Of a stretch of 64,000 nt of DNA, positions 12,699-25,674 are shown one piece after another. The position numbers were made by a program, and so were the translations under genes. How positions within the stretch are numbered: the first letter of the stretch is position 1; every line of letters begins with the position of its first letter. The DNA comes from Gymnogyps californianus (Eukaryota; Chordata; Aves; Accipitriformes; Cathartidae): assembly GCF_018139145.2 (NCBI RefSeq), contig NC_059475.1:15187937-15251936 (forward strand), read 5' to 3'. The notes under the pieces were generated by a model. That model saw only the letters and a list, made by a program, of their open reading frames with translations, ran no database searches and had not been told where the DNA came from.

Positions 12699-14865
12699 AC
12701 TGGAAAGTATGTTCACAGTATACACAACTACAGAGTCAAGACACTACGCGCTAAATATCGCTTCCATCAGAAAAAAAGGCTGTTATATAATACCTTTCAG
12801 ACAAAGCAATACAGGAGCCACCAGCTGCGAATATGTTTTTAGAATTCAGAGCCTCCCTGGTGGGAGTCAGCTACTTCTTTTGGGGACCTTAACCCTTTCT
12901 CATCATACCTCAGACAGCCCTTTCACAGGTCCTTCTACCACAACTCACAAAGCCTATGCCGTACCTCCTATCTTGGAAGTTTGAGTCACAACAAAAGCTA
13001 CTAAGGAGTAAGTAGCCAACCCATACATTAGGAGCCCCAGTCAAGCAGGGATCTCTTGAGCCCATGAGTCCTGTCCTCAGTAAGTGCAGGTAAGCATTTA
13101 ATAATCAGCAGCAAAGTCTGTAAAGTTCACCAAGCTCCACGTGGCTACTCACTTCAAAATGAACACCTTTCTGATTTCAGAGTGGTTATAAGAGCGAGGG
13201 TTCAGCAGACCTGGGTTTCATGTAATTTTTCTTTCCCTACTTGCCCGCCAACTGACCGTCCTGTGAAAGAACAGCTACCACTCTCATCCTTTCCATGCCT
13301 CAGAGCACAGGAGATTGCCTAGCTTTGTAAAAGAAAGATCCTGTATTAAGAATATTCCTTACTCTCTCTGTAATATAAAAAAATTGACAAAACTTTCTAA
13401 AATTTAAAAGTGCAGCAGAAAATTTAATCTTAATTCTTAATACAAATTAAATGAATCCTAGTGGCCCAACTACCAGTTTCAAACCAGTAAATCAGTATGC
13501 TTAATGTCAGCAACTGATAAAGCAGAAACATATGCTCTGCTTCACTAATGGCATAAAGAACATTCTCTGATTGTCTTTTGGTTGAAGCCAAATGTTTGTA
13601 GGTTAAAACAAGATTTATTTTAGAAACATTAATTTTCAATAGCATGCAAACTGATTTATTTTCTACTAAAATCTATGAGATTACTTTTAGTTTAAAAAGA
13701 CTTCCATAATGGTTTCTGCACAAGACCTATCAAATGATATTTCTTGGCCCATAACAGTCATCTATCCTTTCTTCTGGCTAAGAAACCTTCCCACAGTATA
13801 TTATAGTACAATATGTGAGCTACTGTGTTTGAAGTCACAGCTTATTTTATCAAGCCATAGATGTTCTCTACGGCTAGTATGTGGTGCACTCCCTTGGAAC
13901 AAATAGATCAGTGTTTTCTTTGATTTTGTATTTTCTTTGTTTGAAAAGAATACTAGATGCTAAGACAACAAAATATCAAATATTCAATATATAAGTGTCG
14001 AAATATACACATACATACCATATATCACACCAAACATGATACTAGAATAGAACTATGTGACAGCTGCTGAGCTTCCATTTTTCTCATGCATTTGCACCGG
14101 GAATCAAGTAGTTAGATTTTCCAGAAAGTTCAACTCTCTTTCAAGCACTCAAAAGATGTGAACAATTTCTCTGAAGTGTTCCCGCTATTCTCAGCACTGA
14201 GAGTTTTAATAAATGAAACATTTTTTTATGTGACTAAATAAGAGCTGTTTAACACTAGGGCTGTTTGAAAATCTGGTCCAGTCGGGGTATCTCAGAATGA
14301 CAGGAAGTCCAACTAGCATCTTTAATATAACAATTTGTTACATTTGGGGCATAACAGTGTATTATCTAAGCAAGAACTGCAAGATTGGTCCCATAAATTG
14401 TAAATTTTACTTTTTCAAATTGTGACCAATGTAATTTTAAGAAACCAGATAATTTCAGTGTCTCAGAGATCAAAGTAAATAAATGGTTTCATGAAAGGGT
14501 CAGTTGAAAGTATATGGCATGCAGTGGCTGACAAAAGATTAAAATGCAATCACATATGAAAAAGCCACAACTTGAAAGAAATCATGCATTCTTGAAAAGA
14601 TACTTAATACTAATAGATGACATACTTTTACTTGAGTTTGGATCATCTATCCTCATGACTCATTATGTATTTGAGTACATCAATTATATCATAAATAATT
14701 TATATCATTACAATGTTCTGTGGTTTAATGCATTTAAAACTGTTTCAGACAGATGAGGGCCTTACATGTCTCACACACCTCAACAGACCAGGACACTAAG
14801 AGGGAAACAAAACCTTCTTATTAATAAGTATTAATACTTTTTCATATAAATAAATTAATTCAAAA

Positions 14866-15006
14866 GATATCAAAGCATTGTGCAAAATCAAGTAAGTGCT
14901 AGGGTCTCAGATTTACAAACAAGGTATCTGAAGCAGAAAGGTTAACATCTTTGCCCAAACTCAAAGCAAGTCACTGCAATCACTGTGCTTCTCTCCAGAT
15001 TCTGAG
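14866..15006 (+). mobile_element. MIR-like (CORE-SINE) fragment
   Basis: The sequence CAGATTTACAAACAAGGTAT, then CTGAAGCAGAAAGGTTAACA, then TCTTTGCCCAAACTCAAAGC, then AAGTCACTGC follows the well-known MIR segment: 'cattttacagatgaggaaactgaggcacagagaggttaagtaacttgcccaaggtcacacagc'. The flanking CAAAGCATTGTGCAAA could represent the upstream 'aaagcgctttaca' part. It is strongly diverged, as expected for an ancient amniote SINE. The borders are approximate. Confidence 0.7.
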
Positions 15007-15128
15007 CCAACTCTTGGAACATAATAGAAAACCTAACAAAAACAGAGCTTGTAGGAAACATTCTCTTAACATACAGCATGATCACAAACACTGAAAGGCC
15101 GGTTGACATTTTCAAAGCTGCAAAGGGA

Positions 15129-15180
15129 ATTTGGATGCCGCCAATTCTCATTAACTTTAATGGGAACTGGGCATCCAAAT
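15129..15180. repeat. Palindromic repeat remnant (ATTTGGATGCC hairpin)
   Basis: The arms ATTTGGATGCC (15129-15139) and GGCATCCAAAT (15170-15180) are perfect reverse complements. The inner parts CCAATTCTCATTAA and TTAATGGGAACTGG pair with two mismatches, giving stems of about 24 bp each around a tiny loop. The outer flanks TTTTCAAAGCTGC and GCAGTTTTGCAAA extend the symmetry loosely. The layout fits old amniote hairpin repeats built on 'aatcccattgaaagtcaatgggatt'-like cores. Confidence 0.65.
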
Positions 15181-16396
15181 CTCTTAGGCAGTTTTGCAAA
15201 TCCCACCACAAATGACCATTTAGGTGGTAAGCATTAAATGGTATTGCCTGCTAGGCACCTTTATCTGAGAGCTACGTAAAATGAAGCTCCATTGTTCTCT
15301 TCCTTGTAGAATAGTATGTGAGCTAAATTAAGTTTCTCACTCATGGCTTACAAAGAAGCAATTTTTCCTGCCACTTGCAAGGTGCAATTCAACCGGTTTC
15401 TTTAGACTATCACTAGGAAAGACAGGACAAAGAAAACACATCGGAAAACAATCACTGCTGAGAGATAAAAAGTAAATTCACTGTAAGTTCGTGAGTATTT
15501 CTGAGAAGACACTTCTGAAATACATGGGCTTTTTATTTCAATTTTAATAGAAATATTTGGCATTATTAGAGCGCTATATTTCTCACCTATTCATCTTTTA
15601 CTTTCTATATGCCCGTCTTTCTGACTAACACCTTGGCATTCAAACAAGTACTATGCTCAAAAATAAAAAAAATAAAACCTGTATAAATGACAGAGTGTTC
15701 AACCATGAACACATTGTCTTTTATGAATATTATAATCACAGAATCAATAAGCCTACAAAGAAAAAACAGGACACAAAACGTGTTTTGTCATTTCTGACGA
15801 AGTTATAAAAACAACAGACATTCAATATGCCAAGTGTTCTTCAATCCTTCATAATCATAGCCTTATTGAAGTGAGGACAAAAAGGGTCTAATTGCATAGG
15901 AGCAATCTCAATGTAATAGGTTATACACCCAGGCACTGCTGCACAATACAACAAAAACAACGTTCCCTGTGTATAGCAGAATGTCATCTCTCATTTTCAG
16001 GCAATTACCTTCTTTCTTGTCAACAGTTTTAATAACCTCCATCATCTCTAAAAGACTTTTGCTTCAGTTAAATAATTTTCAGCTTTTTAATATGCAAATG
16101 TGCTTGTTCATATGCATGGGTGAAGTGGCGCTGCTACTTGAAATGTGTCAGTACATTGTGGAGCACCTGCACCTCGGGGAAGCTTGATTTAATTGACACC
16201 TAATACTATTCATTATTCCACTTAGTGAGCAACTCCTATTAGTCACCTGTAGGTTTTCCTATAAGCAGTGCTTTGGCCACCAATGAAAATATGAATATTT
16301 CTATAAATAGAATGGCCATATTTAGTAAAGGGGGTTCACTACTGGTGAGTCTGGAACATCATCTCATTGGGAATATTTCTTAGGAATCTCTCCCTT

Positions 16397-16413
16397 CCCC
16401 CCCCCCCGCCCCC
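16397..16413 (+). repeat. Poly-C run interrupted by one G
   Basis: Eleven C, one G, then five C, followed by AAAAA. A simple homopolymer tract. Confidence 0.9.
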
Positions 16414-17297
16414 AAAAACTTTTCTTGACTATGATGGAAGTCAAGAGTAACTCCTATTTAAAAAATATTTCATCTGTGTTAAAAATTGATACCTTAATTC
16501 TATAACTGTATTAAATGAACATTGTGTGAAGTCTGAAAAAAGAGAACAGGGAAAAGGAATCAAGGTGGGTGGTTTTTATTAATGTAGCTACTGTTTCCTT
16601 AAAGTATGATCTGAGTTGGAGGATTCCAATGTCTGCTTTACATGATCTGAATGTAATCACTGGCTGTGCAAAGAAAAGCAGAATATGTGTTATTAATTGA
16701 ATATTCCTGTAATAAATATTTACCGTTATAGTTTAGTTTAACCTTATCCAGCTAATAGCCAATTTTGCTCAATTGTGAAGGATGTGCAACAAAGATCTTT
16801 AAATTACCACATGAAATAATTACATTGAATATGGGATTCTCTGTCTTTACTGATATGAATGTGATAAATATATGCTATAAAAGGATACAGTTTAAGACCG
16901 TCATTGTTCTTTTATTGCTGTATTACAACACAGGCACAGTGCACCGTATGTGCTGAGTTGATGATATCGGGGTTGTTTCTTTACCACATGGTCTGTAACC
17001 TTATTGTTCAGGCCACATTTCTTTCCAGCATTAATGCATTTGTTAGTCCCAGAAGGCTTAAACTACAGATGTTTAACATCCTGCTTATGGACAGATCATC
17101 TGGAATATGAACTGAGAAATCTATACGACTTATTAGTATATGTTATGAGTGTAACAGAGATTTAATAGTCTGTTCAAACTAGATTAGTGAAACTGTTTCT
17201 TACAAAAATGCAACTTCTTAAAATAGACACATGTAAAAATGAAAAATTAAGACATTCTTTTGACTAAAATATGATTTTTATCAGAAGAATTTGTCAC

Positions 17298-17339
17298 TAA
17301 TTAATGCTGTTTACATAATAGTGCATGTAACATTAATTA
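17298..17339. promoter_or_regulatory. Paired homeodomain-type TAATTA motifs, possible noncoding regulatory DNA
   Basis: TAATTAATG (17298-17306) and its exact reverse complement CATTAATTA (17331-17339) lie 24 bp apart. The intervening sequence is TTTACATAATAGTGCATG-like, suggestive of forkhead and octamer-like elements. Dense TAAT motifs are known in conserved noncoding elements of developmental genes such as SOX6. AT-rich introns also produce them by chance, so this is only a candidate. Confidence 0.3.
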
Positions 17340-17366
17340 CAGCTTTCAGAATGTTAACTGCAAACC

Positions 17367-17380
17367 TTTTTTTTTTTTTT
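17367..17380 (+). repeat. Poly-T run (14 bases)
   Basis: Fourteen T lie between GCAAACC and CTGTGAGC. A simple tract. Confidence 0.9.
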
Positions 17381-18712
17381 CTGTGAGCACAGATTTACCA
17401 GTATGGTGGAAATCAGAGCTCTTTTGAGGGTTTTTCTGCAGTGTATTCAAAGTGATCATAAATCAAGTCTAGAATTCAAAGACAATTAAGGACATAGGCA
17501 GTAAAAAAGACTGAGTAATGCTAACCCAGAACTCCAATCATTTTTAAAGTAAGTGGGGAGAACACTGGTCAACTAGGCGATTGTTGGTATCCCCCAAAAT
17601 GTAATCTCCAAGCTGAAGAATGGCAGCTGGCAGAACAGCTGGTGAATAGGATTAATGTCAGAAGAAAGAAATAAAACTCAACATATGTCCAAGCCTGCGG
17701 TGCTGGGACTGAGCATGATTGTACCCCGACGGATACCATGTGTACAGCTGGAAAGTGCCACTGTGCCATGCTTCTCTACCCCACAAGGTCATTTCTAAGA
17801 AGTATAGCTAATATCGGAACTGAACTTTTCCTTGAGAACTCTGACTGATTAAGAAATGAACAAACAAGCTTCATAGTGCAAATATTTTAGACTATTTTAA
17901 CCCACTTTGGGTGTTTTTTAATAATACAATCTCAACTAAAAAAGCAGATTAGTATTAAAACGGACAGATTGCACTAATGTAAATATAATTTTAAAGCTAT
18001 TTAAACCTTTTAATCTCATCTCATTCAGATTTCCACATTTAAGGTTCAAATAATACCAAACAAGTTTAATAAAATAAATAATTTCATTTCATAGTACTTA
18101 CATATTTTACTGAAAATAAATTTTAATAAACAGCATGCATAGATAGAATATGCCTGAGAAATTCAGAAAATGGGAAAAAAATTGACATTAGCATTAATTC
18201 ATATTTATATTTTGAAATGTTAGCTCTTAAGGATATTTCAGCTCATGTTTTAGCATGCTCCTATTTTTTTACTGTAACAGGGCAGTTGTTGGAATTGGTT
18301 ATAGTGAAGAACAGTAAACATATAAAAATTCCTAACTCATGAGAAAGGCCCAAGTATTTTTAGAAGTTTGTAAAGAACAAATTCTGTTCAGTCTCCATTT
18401 TTCTACTAGTAGCTTAGATAGCAAAGTTCATACATGATCAGCTTCTACACCACAATTGTGTGCAGTGAGAAAGAGCACAAAAGGTTAACATAACCAGTTT
18501 TGTTCTGTGCCTAATGTCATTTTCAAATATGGTGATTTTGGGTGCCTTTTATTTTGGATAGGGACTATAAAAAAAAAATACAGTCCCAAATCCAGGTTAC
18601 TTTTTAAAACACTGGCTTCAGCTGTGTCCACTTGAACTTAGAAACATCTATTTGATGAAAATGCAAAAATTATTAAAGTGACAGATCACACCCACACCCC
18701 AAAACAGACTTG

Positions 18713-18810
18713 TCTCCTTTTCTTTTCTTTTTTCTTTTCCTTTTCTTTCTGTTGTCTTTTTCTGTTCTTTTCTTTTCTTTTTTGTTCTGTTCTTTTTTCT
18801 TTTCCTTTCT
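18713..18810 (+). repeat. Polypyrimidine tract (TTTTC-rich)
   Basis: About 98 bases are almost entirely T and C, with only a few G interruptions. TTTTC and TTTTTTC are the recurring units. The complementary strand, which is the SOX6 sense strand, is a polypurine tract. The long minus-strand frame over it, rich in Lys, Arg and Glu, is a by-product of the simple sequence rather than a gene. Confidence 0.9.
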
Positions 18811-19575
18811 GGCATCACATCAGGAAACATGCAGTGGAATAATATCCCACACACTCTTACCAGAGGAAAAGACACACGCATCTCAAAGGATGCAAGCACG
18901 CAATGCTACTTGGTACCTTAAAATGGAATATGCAACTGGTGCTCCATCTGTCAGCTGCAAGACAGCAACAGGTATCCAGAGGTAATATTTTATTACTCAT
19001 ACTAAGTTGACTTCACTAAGGAGGGTAACTGTATTGTTTTCTACTTAAAGAAAATAATCAAGAAATGGCAGGCAACCCTAGTGACTTCTTCAGCTTAGAA
19101 ATACATTTTTCTGACCTGTAGAAAGATCCTGGTTCATATTTTAATAATGACAATCCTCTGCAGTAAGAGATGTAGAAGAGCTACAAAAAACCAGTACAGA
19201 TGTGAAACTTGAGCCAGTTTGAAACCAGTGAATGCCAATGGCCACGACTGTTACTGACTTATAAACAGTGTAATTACAAACAGAATTTCCACTGAAACCT
19301 CTAGCTTTTTTTAATTTATCAGATGCTTATATAATGCTCACATAATTTTAGATACCATGGTATGTTACAGACAAAACTAGAGGTCTCCTATTCTTTAAAC
19401 AGATTTTATCCTGGTATAACCCCATTAGGGGCCTAATTTTATGTAAGCTACAGTAGTATGAACTGCTATACTTTGTATCTAAGAATTTTCTAATGCCGGT
19501 TTATCCTCTTAACAAAGATACTTCACAATTCGTGTTCCATCACTTATTTAAAATGTCACTATAGCCAGTTCTTCA

Positions 19576-19662
19576 CATTTATTTGGAAATACCTACCCAT
19601 TTTCCATTTATGTGGCAATACCTACCCATTTTCCATTTACTTGGAAATACCTACCCATTTTT
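19576..19662. repeat. 29-bp tandem repeat, three copies plus a decayed partial
   Basis: Three adjacent 29-bp units run 19576-19604, 19605-19633 and 19634-19662. Each carries the core AATACCTACCCATTTT. The copies differ at only a few bases, for example TTGGAAAT versus GTGGCAAT. A weaker partial copy (CTCCTACCCATTTC, 19671-19684) follows. This is a small minisatellite within the SOX6 intron. Confidence 0.93.
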
Positions 19663-20240
19663 ACCAAGTTCTCCTACCCATTTCAAAACAAAGTCAATAA
19701 AGAAAGTGGAAAAATAATTTTATATAATGATAGTAAAAGCATAATGCTTATTATATTCTCATGCCCTGATGACTGACTCCTTCAGTAGGAAAAATGTTGA
19801 GAAGTTTTAATTTCTCAGTACACACATATCTGCATTTCTAACAAAGGTAAAACTTCTAGAGAATTATTTTGAGCTTTCCTTGAAGAAGGACTCATATGTT
19901 AAGGTCTAAATGTCTAATCAAGATAGCAAATTTTAGATATTTTTCATCACATAAAATTATTCCATTCTATTTTAAGATAGTCTTGATTCTAAGCAAGAAT
20001 CTCCAGCAGCACTCATCTACTATCATTATGTACTGGCAAAAATGTTTTTGTTTGCACTCGCATAAAAGGGAAAGAAAAGCACATTGCTTATTAATATCTA
20101 CTGAATTGTTTAAGAGGATTTTTAAGATACAAGTTAAAAGAATTTCATAATTTCAATTTCTCCTTTTCATTTAATAGTAGACATTCATTAGGACCCACAC
20201 ACTGTAATAAATTATAATAATTTCAAACAAGAATTAAATT

Positions 20241-20254
20241 ACTAGGTACCTAGT
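20241..20254. repeat. Perfect 14-bp palindrome
   Basis: ACTAGGTACCTAGT equals its own reverse complement. TTAGGTACC recurs about 20 bp to the right. No known factor site is assigned. Confidence 0.8.
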
Positions 20255-21640
20255 GAAAGAGCCATTTTTTCTTAGGTACCCTGTAATCTAACTGTCAGAT
20301 TTAAAATCTATTCCCAATCAACTCTTCACAACATTCACATTTATTCATCTATGCTAAATTAATAAAAGGTGTGAATAATACTGACAAAATTGATCATTAT
20401 TGTTCATGTAGATTTAGAAAATTATAAGGTAATCTAAAATATAAAAGGAATTGAGGGAAACTATTACGGTTCTTATAAATAAATTCATCCTTTGCTATAT
20501 TTTTTTAAATCAGGAAAAATCTTCAACAAGAATTTATTTAGATTGACTAGCAAAGCGATTTAATAAATTGCACATTTCAGAATAGAACTACTTTTTTATT
20601 TCAAAAACTATTAAAAGTTGATAGTGAATCTAATGCAACATGAGAGTTCACCCAAAATCTTAAAAAGTAATGCTGAAATACCAAAAATGCTACCCAATGT
20701 CACACTTAATACAAATTTTTTGTAGGTTGAGCCCAGGATGTGCTAAGCACCTTCCATGAGGTCCTGACTGAACTCAGGTAACACGGAAGTAAATGGGAAT
20801 TGAGGTCATTCAGACTCACTTGGAATCCAGATCTGACCAAGTACAGCAACTCTGAAAAAAAGGGTGAGCATCCCTCCCCTTTATCTGTGTAAACAAATAT
20901 AAAAGGGGACAGCATTCTCCAAGGAATTAAAGGTATCACATAATCATCTTTCCTTATATACAGACTTATCAGCGAGCAGAAGTAACCACTGGATATTATT
21001 ACAGCCCTACATAAAACCAAAGACAATGTCTATATTAGACTATCCTGTCCTTTGCACATTTGCAGTAATTCCTACCATCTAACCTCACTGACCCTCTCCC
21101 CCCTAACGGGGATCCCTGCAGATAAAGTAAAGCATGTCAACATCTGTTCCCATTCACACCAATTTTAATTTACAAAAAGAGCTTTGCTATTTTCAGAGCA
21201 GGCTCCAGAGCACAATGACAGATTTAAGGCCTTTAATGGGGTTGCGTTTTGAGTGTGTCAGCGTTTCATACTCACCAGGACTTGATTCTCAGGGGCTGCA
21301 CCAAAGCAAGCTGCGGGGGGTTATGGAGCCACAGCAAGGATGCTCTCCTCACTACCGCGCTATTTGCCTATAAAGCAGCTGACAAAGTTTTAATGTCCTT
21401 AACAAACCTCTGTGTTTGCTGCTTTGACCAGAAATCAGAGATGCAGAGCACTGGTGGTACAACTCCTTCTCTTCCTATTTTCATTCTGTGCATTCCTTCT
21501 ACCACCACACACCTTTCTGAAACTCAGCATGTACTACCGGGGGTACATTTTCCAAACTGCTTTCTCATGACGTAGCTCTGTTCTTACTGCCTTTTGAACC
21601 CACTAATTTTTGTGAAAGCAAAACTAGACCAAAACTCTGT

Positions 21641-21688
21641 GTGGTTTTGGGTTTTTTTGTTTGGTTTGGTTTTTTTTTTTTTAAAAAA
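21641..21688 (+). repeat. T/G-rich simple stretch ending T13-A6
   Basis: GTGGTTTTGGGTTTTTTTGT, then TTGGTTTGG, is followed by a run of 13 T and then six A. Such TTTGG/TTTTG mixtures are common in bird introns. The run symmetry T-A at the end can fold back weakly. Confidence 0.85.
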
Positions 21689-22221
21689 CACAGTCTTTGG
21701 TCTCTCCTGCTCTGCCATATTACAAATTTCACAATAACTAACCATCATTTTTCTGAAGTTCTTTTAATTGGAATTTATTTATAGACTACCCTTGTAAATC
21801 TAAAGAACTTACTCATCCTACTAGAAAGTTGCAGAGCACGCGGACTGTGAAGATCACAGTTGTACTAAAACAATTCACAGAGTTTCAGGGAATTCATAGT
21901 GACTCAAAATAAATTTTTCCATCTTCTCAGTTGGTTTTTTTTAAGATATACAATACGAAGAACAACTTGGAGAAACAATGCACAAGTTGTGTTGTAATCA
22001 CATAACAGCTAAGACATGAGCAGCTGAGCAGAAGGAAGATGGGCAGTGGAATGCCATACAGTAATCAGCACTGTTGACTAATCAGAATTTGAGACACTAG
22101 AAGGTAATAAGGGTATTATAAAGAATGGCTTATTGAAGGAGCAGCTGTTTATGTGTAGCTCACTGTTTAAATGAGTTCCACTAGATTGCCATGGTATGTT
22201 TTGGTAAAAAAAGTTTTATTC

Positions 22222-22237
22222 AAAAAAAAAAAAAAAA
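22222..22237 (+). repeat. Poly-A run (16 bases)
   Basis: Sixteen A follow TTTTATTC. It could be the decayed tail of a retroposed sequence, but nothing recognisable precedes it. Confidence 0.9.
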
Positions 22238-24246
22238 GATACTATATCAGGAAGAGCAAGCACGAGGGAGCAAATATCTGGGTATCATGACCACAAGTAC
22301 ATTAATAGAAGCAGTTATCTAGGTACTGGGGACATCTAAAAAATGACATAAATTCAATGGCCCTGGAAGTTACAAAAGAATATTCATTACTTAGGCAAAG
22401 CTTAAATGTCATCTTTGTTAGCCTCCACCACTGAGTGTTGTTGCCATGGGCACAAGAGCTGAGGTGGTTACGAAGGGTAATAGACAAAGAGGAAAAAACC
22501 AAGGGAAAGTATAACTAAAAAAAACTACAGAGCCATTTTAAGACATTTATATTTGCACCAGCAGCCAATAAGCACAATGAATAAATTCAACCTAATTTGC
22601 AAAACAAGCCAATTTTAATATCCCTCCACATAAACATAATAATAAAATAGTGCTATGATCTCAACTAGGAAAATCTAATTAAATAATGTAAAAAGACCAA
22701 AAATAGAAACAATATTCAAAATTGCACCAGTGAAAGCAACAACTCACCGTAATTCTCAGACAATAATCATGTTGTTCAAATCTATGTACCATAAAACTGT
22801 TCAACAGTTTCTTGTTTGCTTGTTTGTTTTCAGAAACCAACTTACAGTTTTGTTTTTAAAAATATCTTTGAACTGTTGGGAGCAGGAAGGAGACTGCCTA
22901 ATAGTAGTGGAAATTTATCATAATCCATTATTTAAAATATTCTACTTTGGACAGCAAGGGCTTGGTAATATTTAAAAGCAGTCAGCAAGCAGTGGAAGCT
23001 CTGGTATCTTTTGTAACAGTTCACATGTCAAACTGGCAAAGTGCCCACAGTGTACGGCAGAAAAATCTATTTAATGTCTGCCCCACAAGGCGACATGAGG
23101 CTTGATTGGCAGAAAGCAGAGAGTGGCTTTTGATCATGTGTCCTAACAAGCAGTTCCAGCTCCTGTCTCTTCGGCTGAACGGCTCCACATTACCTATTCA
23201 AACAGAAGTGACAGGCCACTGCACTACTCTTTGGCTCTAGTCTCACGCAGTGGGAGCTATGCTGGAGACAGAGCCACTGATTAAATATATCACTTTTTCA
23301 AGACAAGCAGGTTGTCTGAATCAAAGTTGGACAGAATAGACTCAACATTATTAAAAGAGGATATAAAACTGGAGTTGAGTGATGTTAGGCCAGTTTGCAC
23401 AGCCTCAGGGATTCACAGACTGACAAGGGGAATAAGGAACAGCAGAACTCATAAAGCAGGGTCAGAAATTAGCTGTGACACCTTGGCCATTTTCCCATCA
23501 CTTCAGGGCCACTGTGTTTCAAATCCTGTAGTCTCTTTTTGGCCTTTTTTTAATGATTTTCTGTGCTTGGAGGGGGAGGGGGCACATAAAAATCGTTAAC
23601 TACGGAAAGTTGCAAATTGCACTTCTACAATAAAAGATAAAATAGTAGCCACACTTTGCCACCTAACATACAGTGTTTTCTAATTAGATTGGGGCTTTTT
23701 CCTTGTATTCTTGTCAGCCAAATTATTGTCATCAAATAATTTGTTGATACAGCACTAGCTACTCTTGCTCTAAGGAATAACTGAAAGCTGGGGAAAATGA
23801 CTGAATAGAGATGCTTATTACAATGCCTTGTTAGTTCATTAACAAATTGGTTTGATTTTTGATGTTATATGTCTGGCCACTGTCTGTTGTGTTATCTGAT
23901 ACACAAACACAGAAAAGCAACAGACATGATACATTGTCTAGTCATTATGTCACAGAAACATCAGATACACTGAAACTTGGAGGAACCAATGCTCCAACTA
24001 AATTTTTAATCACATGTATAACTGCAGATATAACAACACCTATTAATAAGGCTGCAACAACTGCATTTAAACAGCTAAAAACACAAACAGTCCACAGAGG
24101 AAACAGAAACTGAAGTAAAGGAAGCTTATTTTACTTAGTGATGCATGTGCATGTCAGATCTATAAAATTACTTCTGGGCTATTCAAAGTTCTGTAAAAAA
24201 ATGTTAAAATTGTGATACAAAATCTAGACAGATTTTTTCCAGAACT

Positions 24247-24292
24247 ACTCCTGCAGTAATTCCACTGAAATTAATAGAGTCACCTCAGGAGT
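24247..24292. repeat. Palindromic amniote repeat remnant (ACTCCTG hairpin)
   Basis: The outer arms ACTCCTG (24247-24253) and CAGGAGT (24286-24292) are perfect reverse complements. The inside reads CAGTAATTCCACTGAAATTA and then TAGAGTCACCT, which pairs imperfectly. This resembles the common old hairpin repeat 'actcctgcagtaactccactgaagtcaatggagt...'. It is a diverged remnant without coding content. Confidence 0.55.
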
Positions 24293-24933
24293 AAACTTGG
24301 TTCAATATTTATTTTTCACTACGGCAAGTTCTTCTGACATTTTAACAAGCCTCTGCCCGATATGTTAGTTTTTGTTTCACTGTAAATATTTAAAAGTAAT
24401 CTGCTTGTTACATATTTAAGATACGATAAGGACTGCTAAGACCTACACTGAGAACCAGAGCTGTTTTAAATATTGAAAATGCAGGTAGATTTGAAGATAG
24501 AGTAGAAAGAGCCGAATCCTTATGTCCTTATGCATATCCCTTAACACATACAGCATAGCTATAAATGTAAACAGAATACAGTCTTAAGGTGGTGTTAGAC
24601 TAACAAGAAATTCAGTACAGAAATCTCAGTGGTTTTGGTGCCACTGCAGGCTCTCTAGACTGTAGTGTTCAGAGTTCCTCCAGATGGGTGAAAGAGCCTG
24701 CTTGCTTCAACATTTTCAAACAAATAAAAGACAGAAGAGTATTCGCGATGGGTTTTTTTAGGTTCAGTGAAGATCATGATTCACCGTAGAAGGTGATGTC
24801 ACATTAAGTTCTTTAAGAAATGTGAGCAGGCAGCAGTGCATTTTAGCTTCCTGTTGAAATATGGCAAATGGTTATGTAAAGCATTAAGTAAAACAGTTAA
24901 CAAAAAGGAAGATGAAAATAAACAGGCATTCAT

Positions 24934-24972
24934 ACATAGGGCACTGTGCCCAGGAACTCTGGGCACCTATGT
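24934..24972. repeat. 14-bp inverted repeat with a 6-nt bulge
   Basis: ACATAGG (24934-24940) pairs with CCTATGT (24966-24972). TGCCCAG (24947-24953) pairs with CTGGGCA (24959-24965). GCACTG is bulged on one side only, and GAACT is the loop. All 14 base pairs are perfect. Confidence 0.85.
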
Positions 24973-25674
24973 AAGTAAAACTAAAAATATATTATGATTA
25001 ATAAAAGAAAACAGCTATTAGATACATTCCAAAATGCTAGGCTGTAGAACAAGACATTTTGGCACAGCCTTACTGATTGGCAGCCCATGTTAAAGACCGA
25101 CCCAAGACTGCAGCAGAATGGGTGCTGCTAGTCAGGACGAAGCAATGCTAACAGGAGCTATCTGCAGATGTTTACACAGTACTTGCCTTCGCAACTATAT
25201 TTAACAAGGGCTACTGCATTCTTTTTTCATGAATATCACAATCTGAACTCTACAGAAACACCACCACTTCTCTACATTATTAAAGTAATACAGAAGAGGG
25301 AGGATTTTGACACATTAACAACTATTAACTCTTGCTTCATTTTGGAGATCAACATGCCAATGAGTAAATAAGGAAGAAGCCTGGCTACACATGGGAATTA
25401 GAAGGATTCATCACAATCCAAAATACACTTATGAAGCACAGAAACATGTAGTTCAGAACACCGAATTATGTTTTGTTCCTGATTTTCACTTTGCGCTCAC
25501 CAGCTATGCAGTGGGAAGCGAGAGCACACACGCAGGGCTAAAACTCGAATTATACGGATGAATAGGACTCAAGACAGGGCTTGAGCATACTACCATTGAA
25601 GTTCCTGATAAAGCCCTTCTTGGCTTTAGAGGTGCCAGATCAGTCCTACAGTGCAGAATTAGAGGCCTTAAAAT

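Noticed and set aside
18648..18985. Lys/Arg/Glu-rich (minus) and Phe/Leu/Ser-rich (plus) open frames
   Set aside because: Both are products of the polypyrimidine tract at 18713-18810, not genes.
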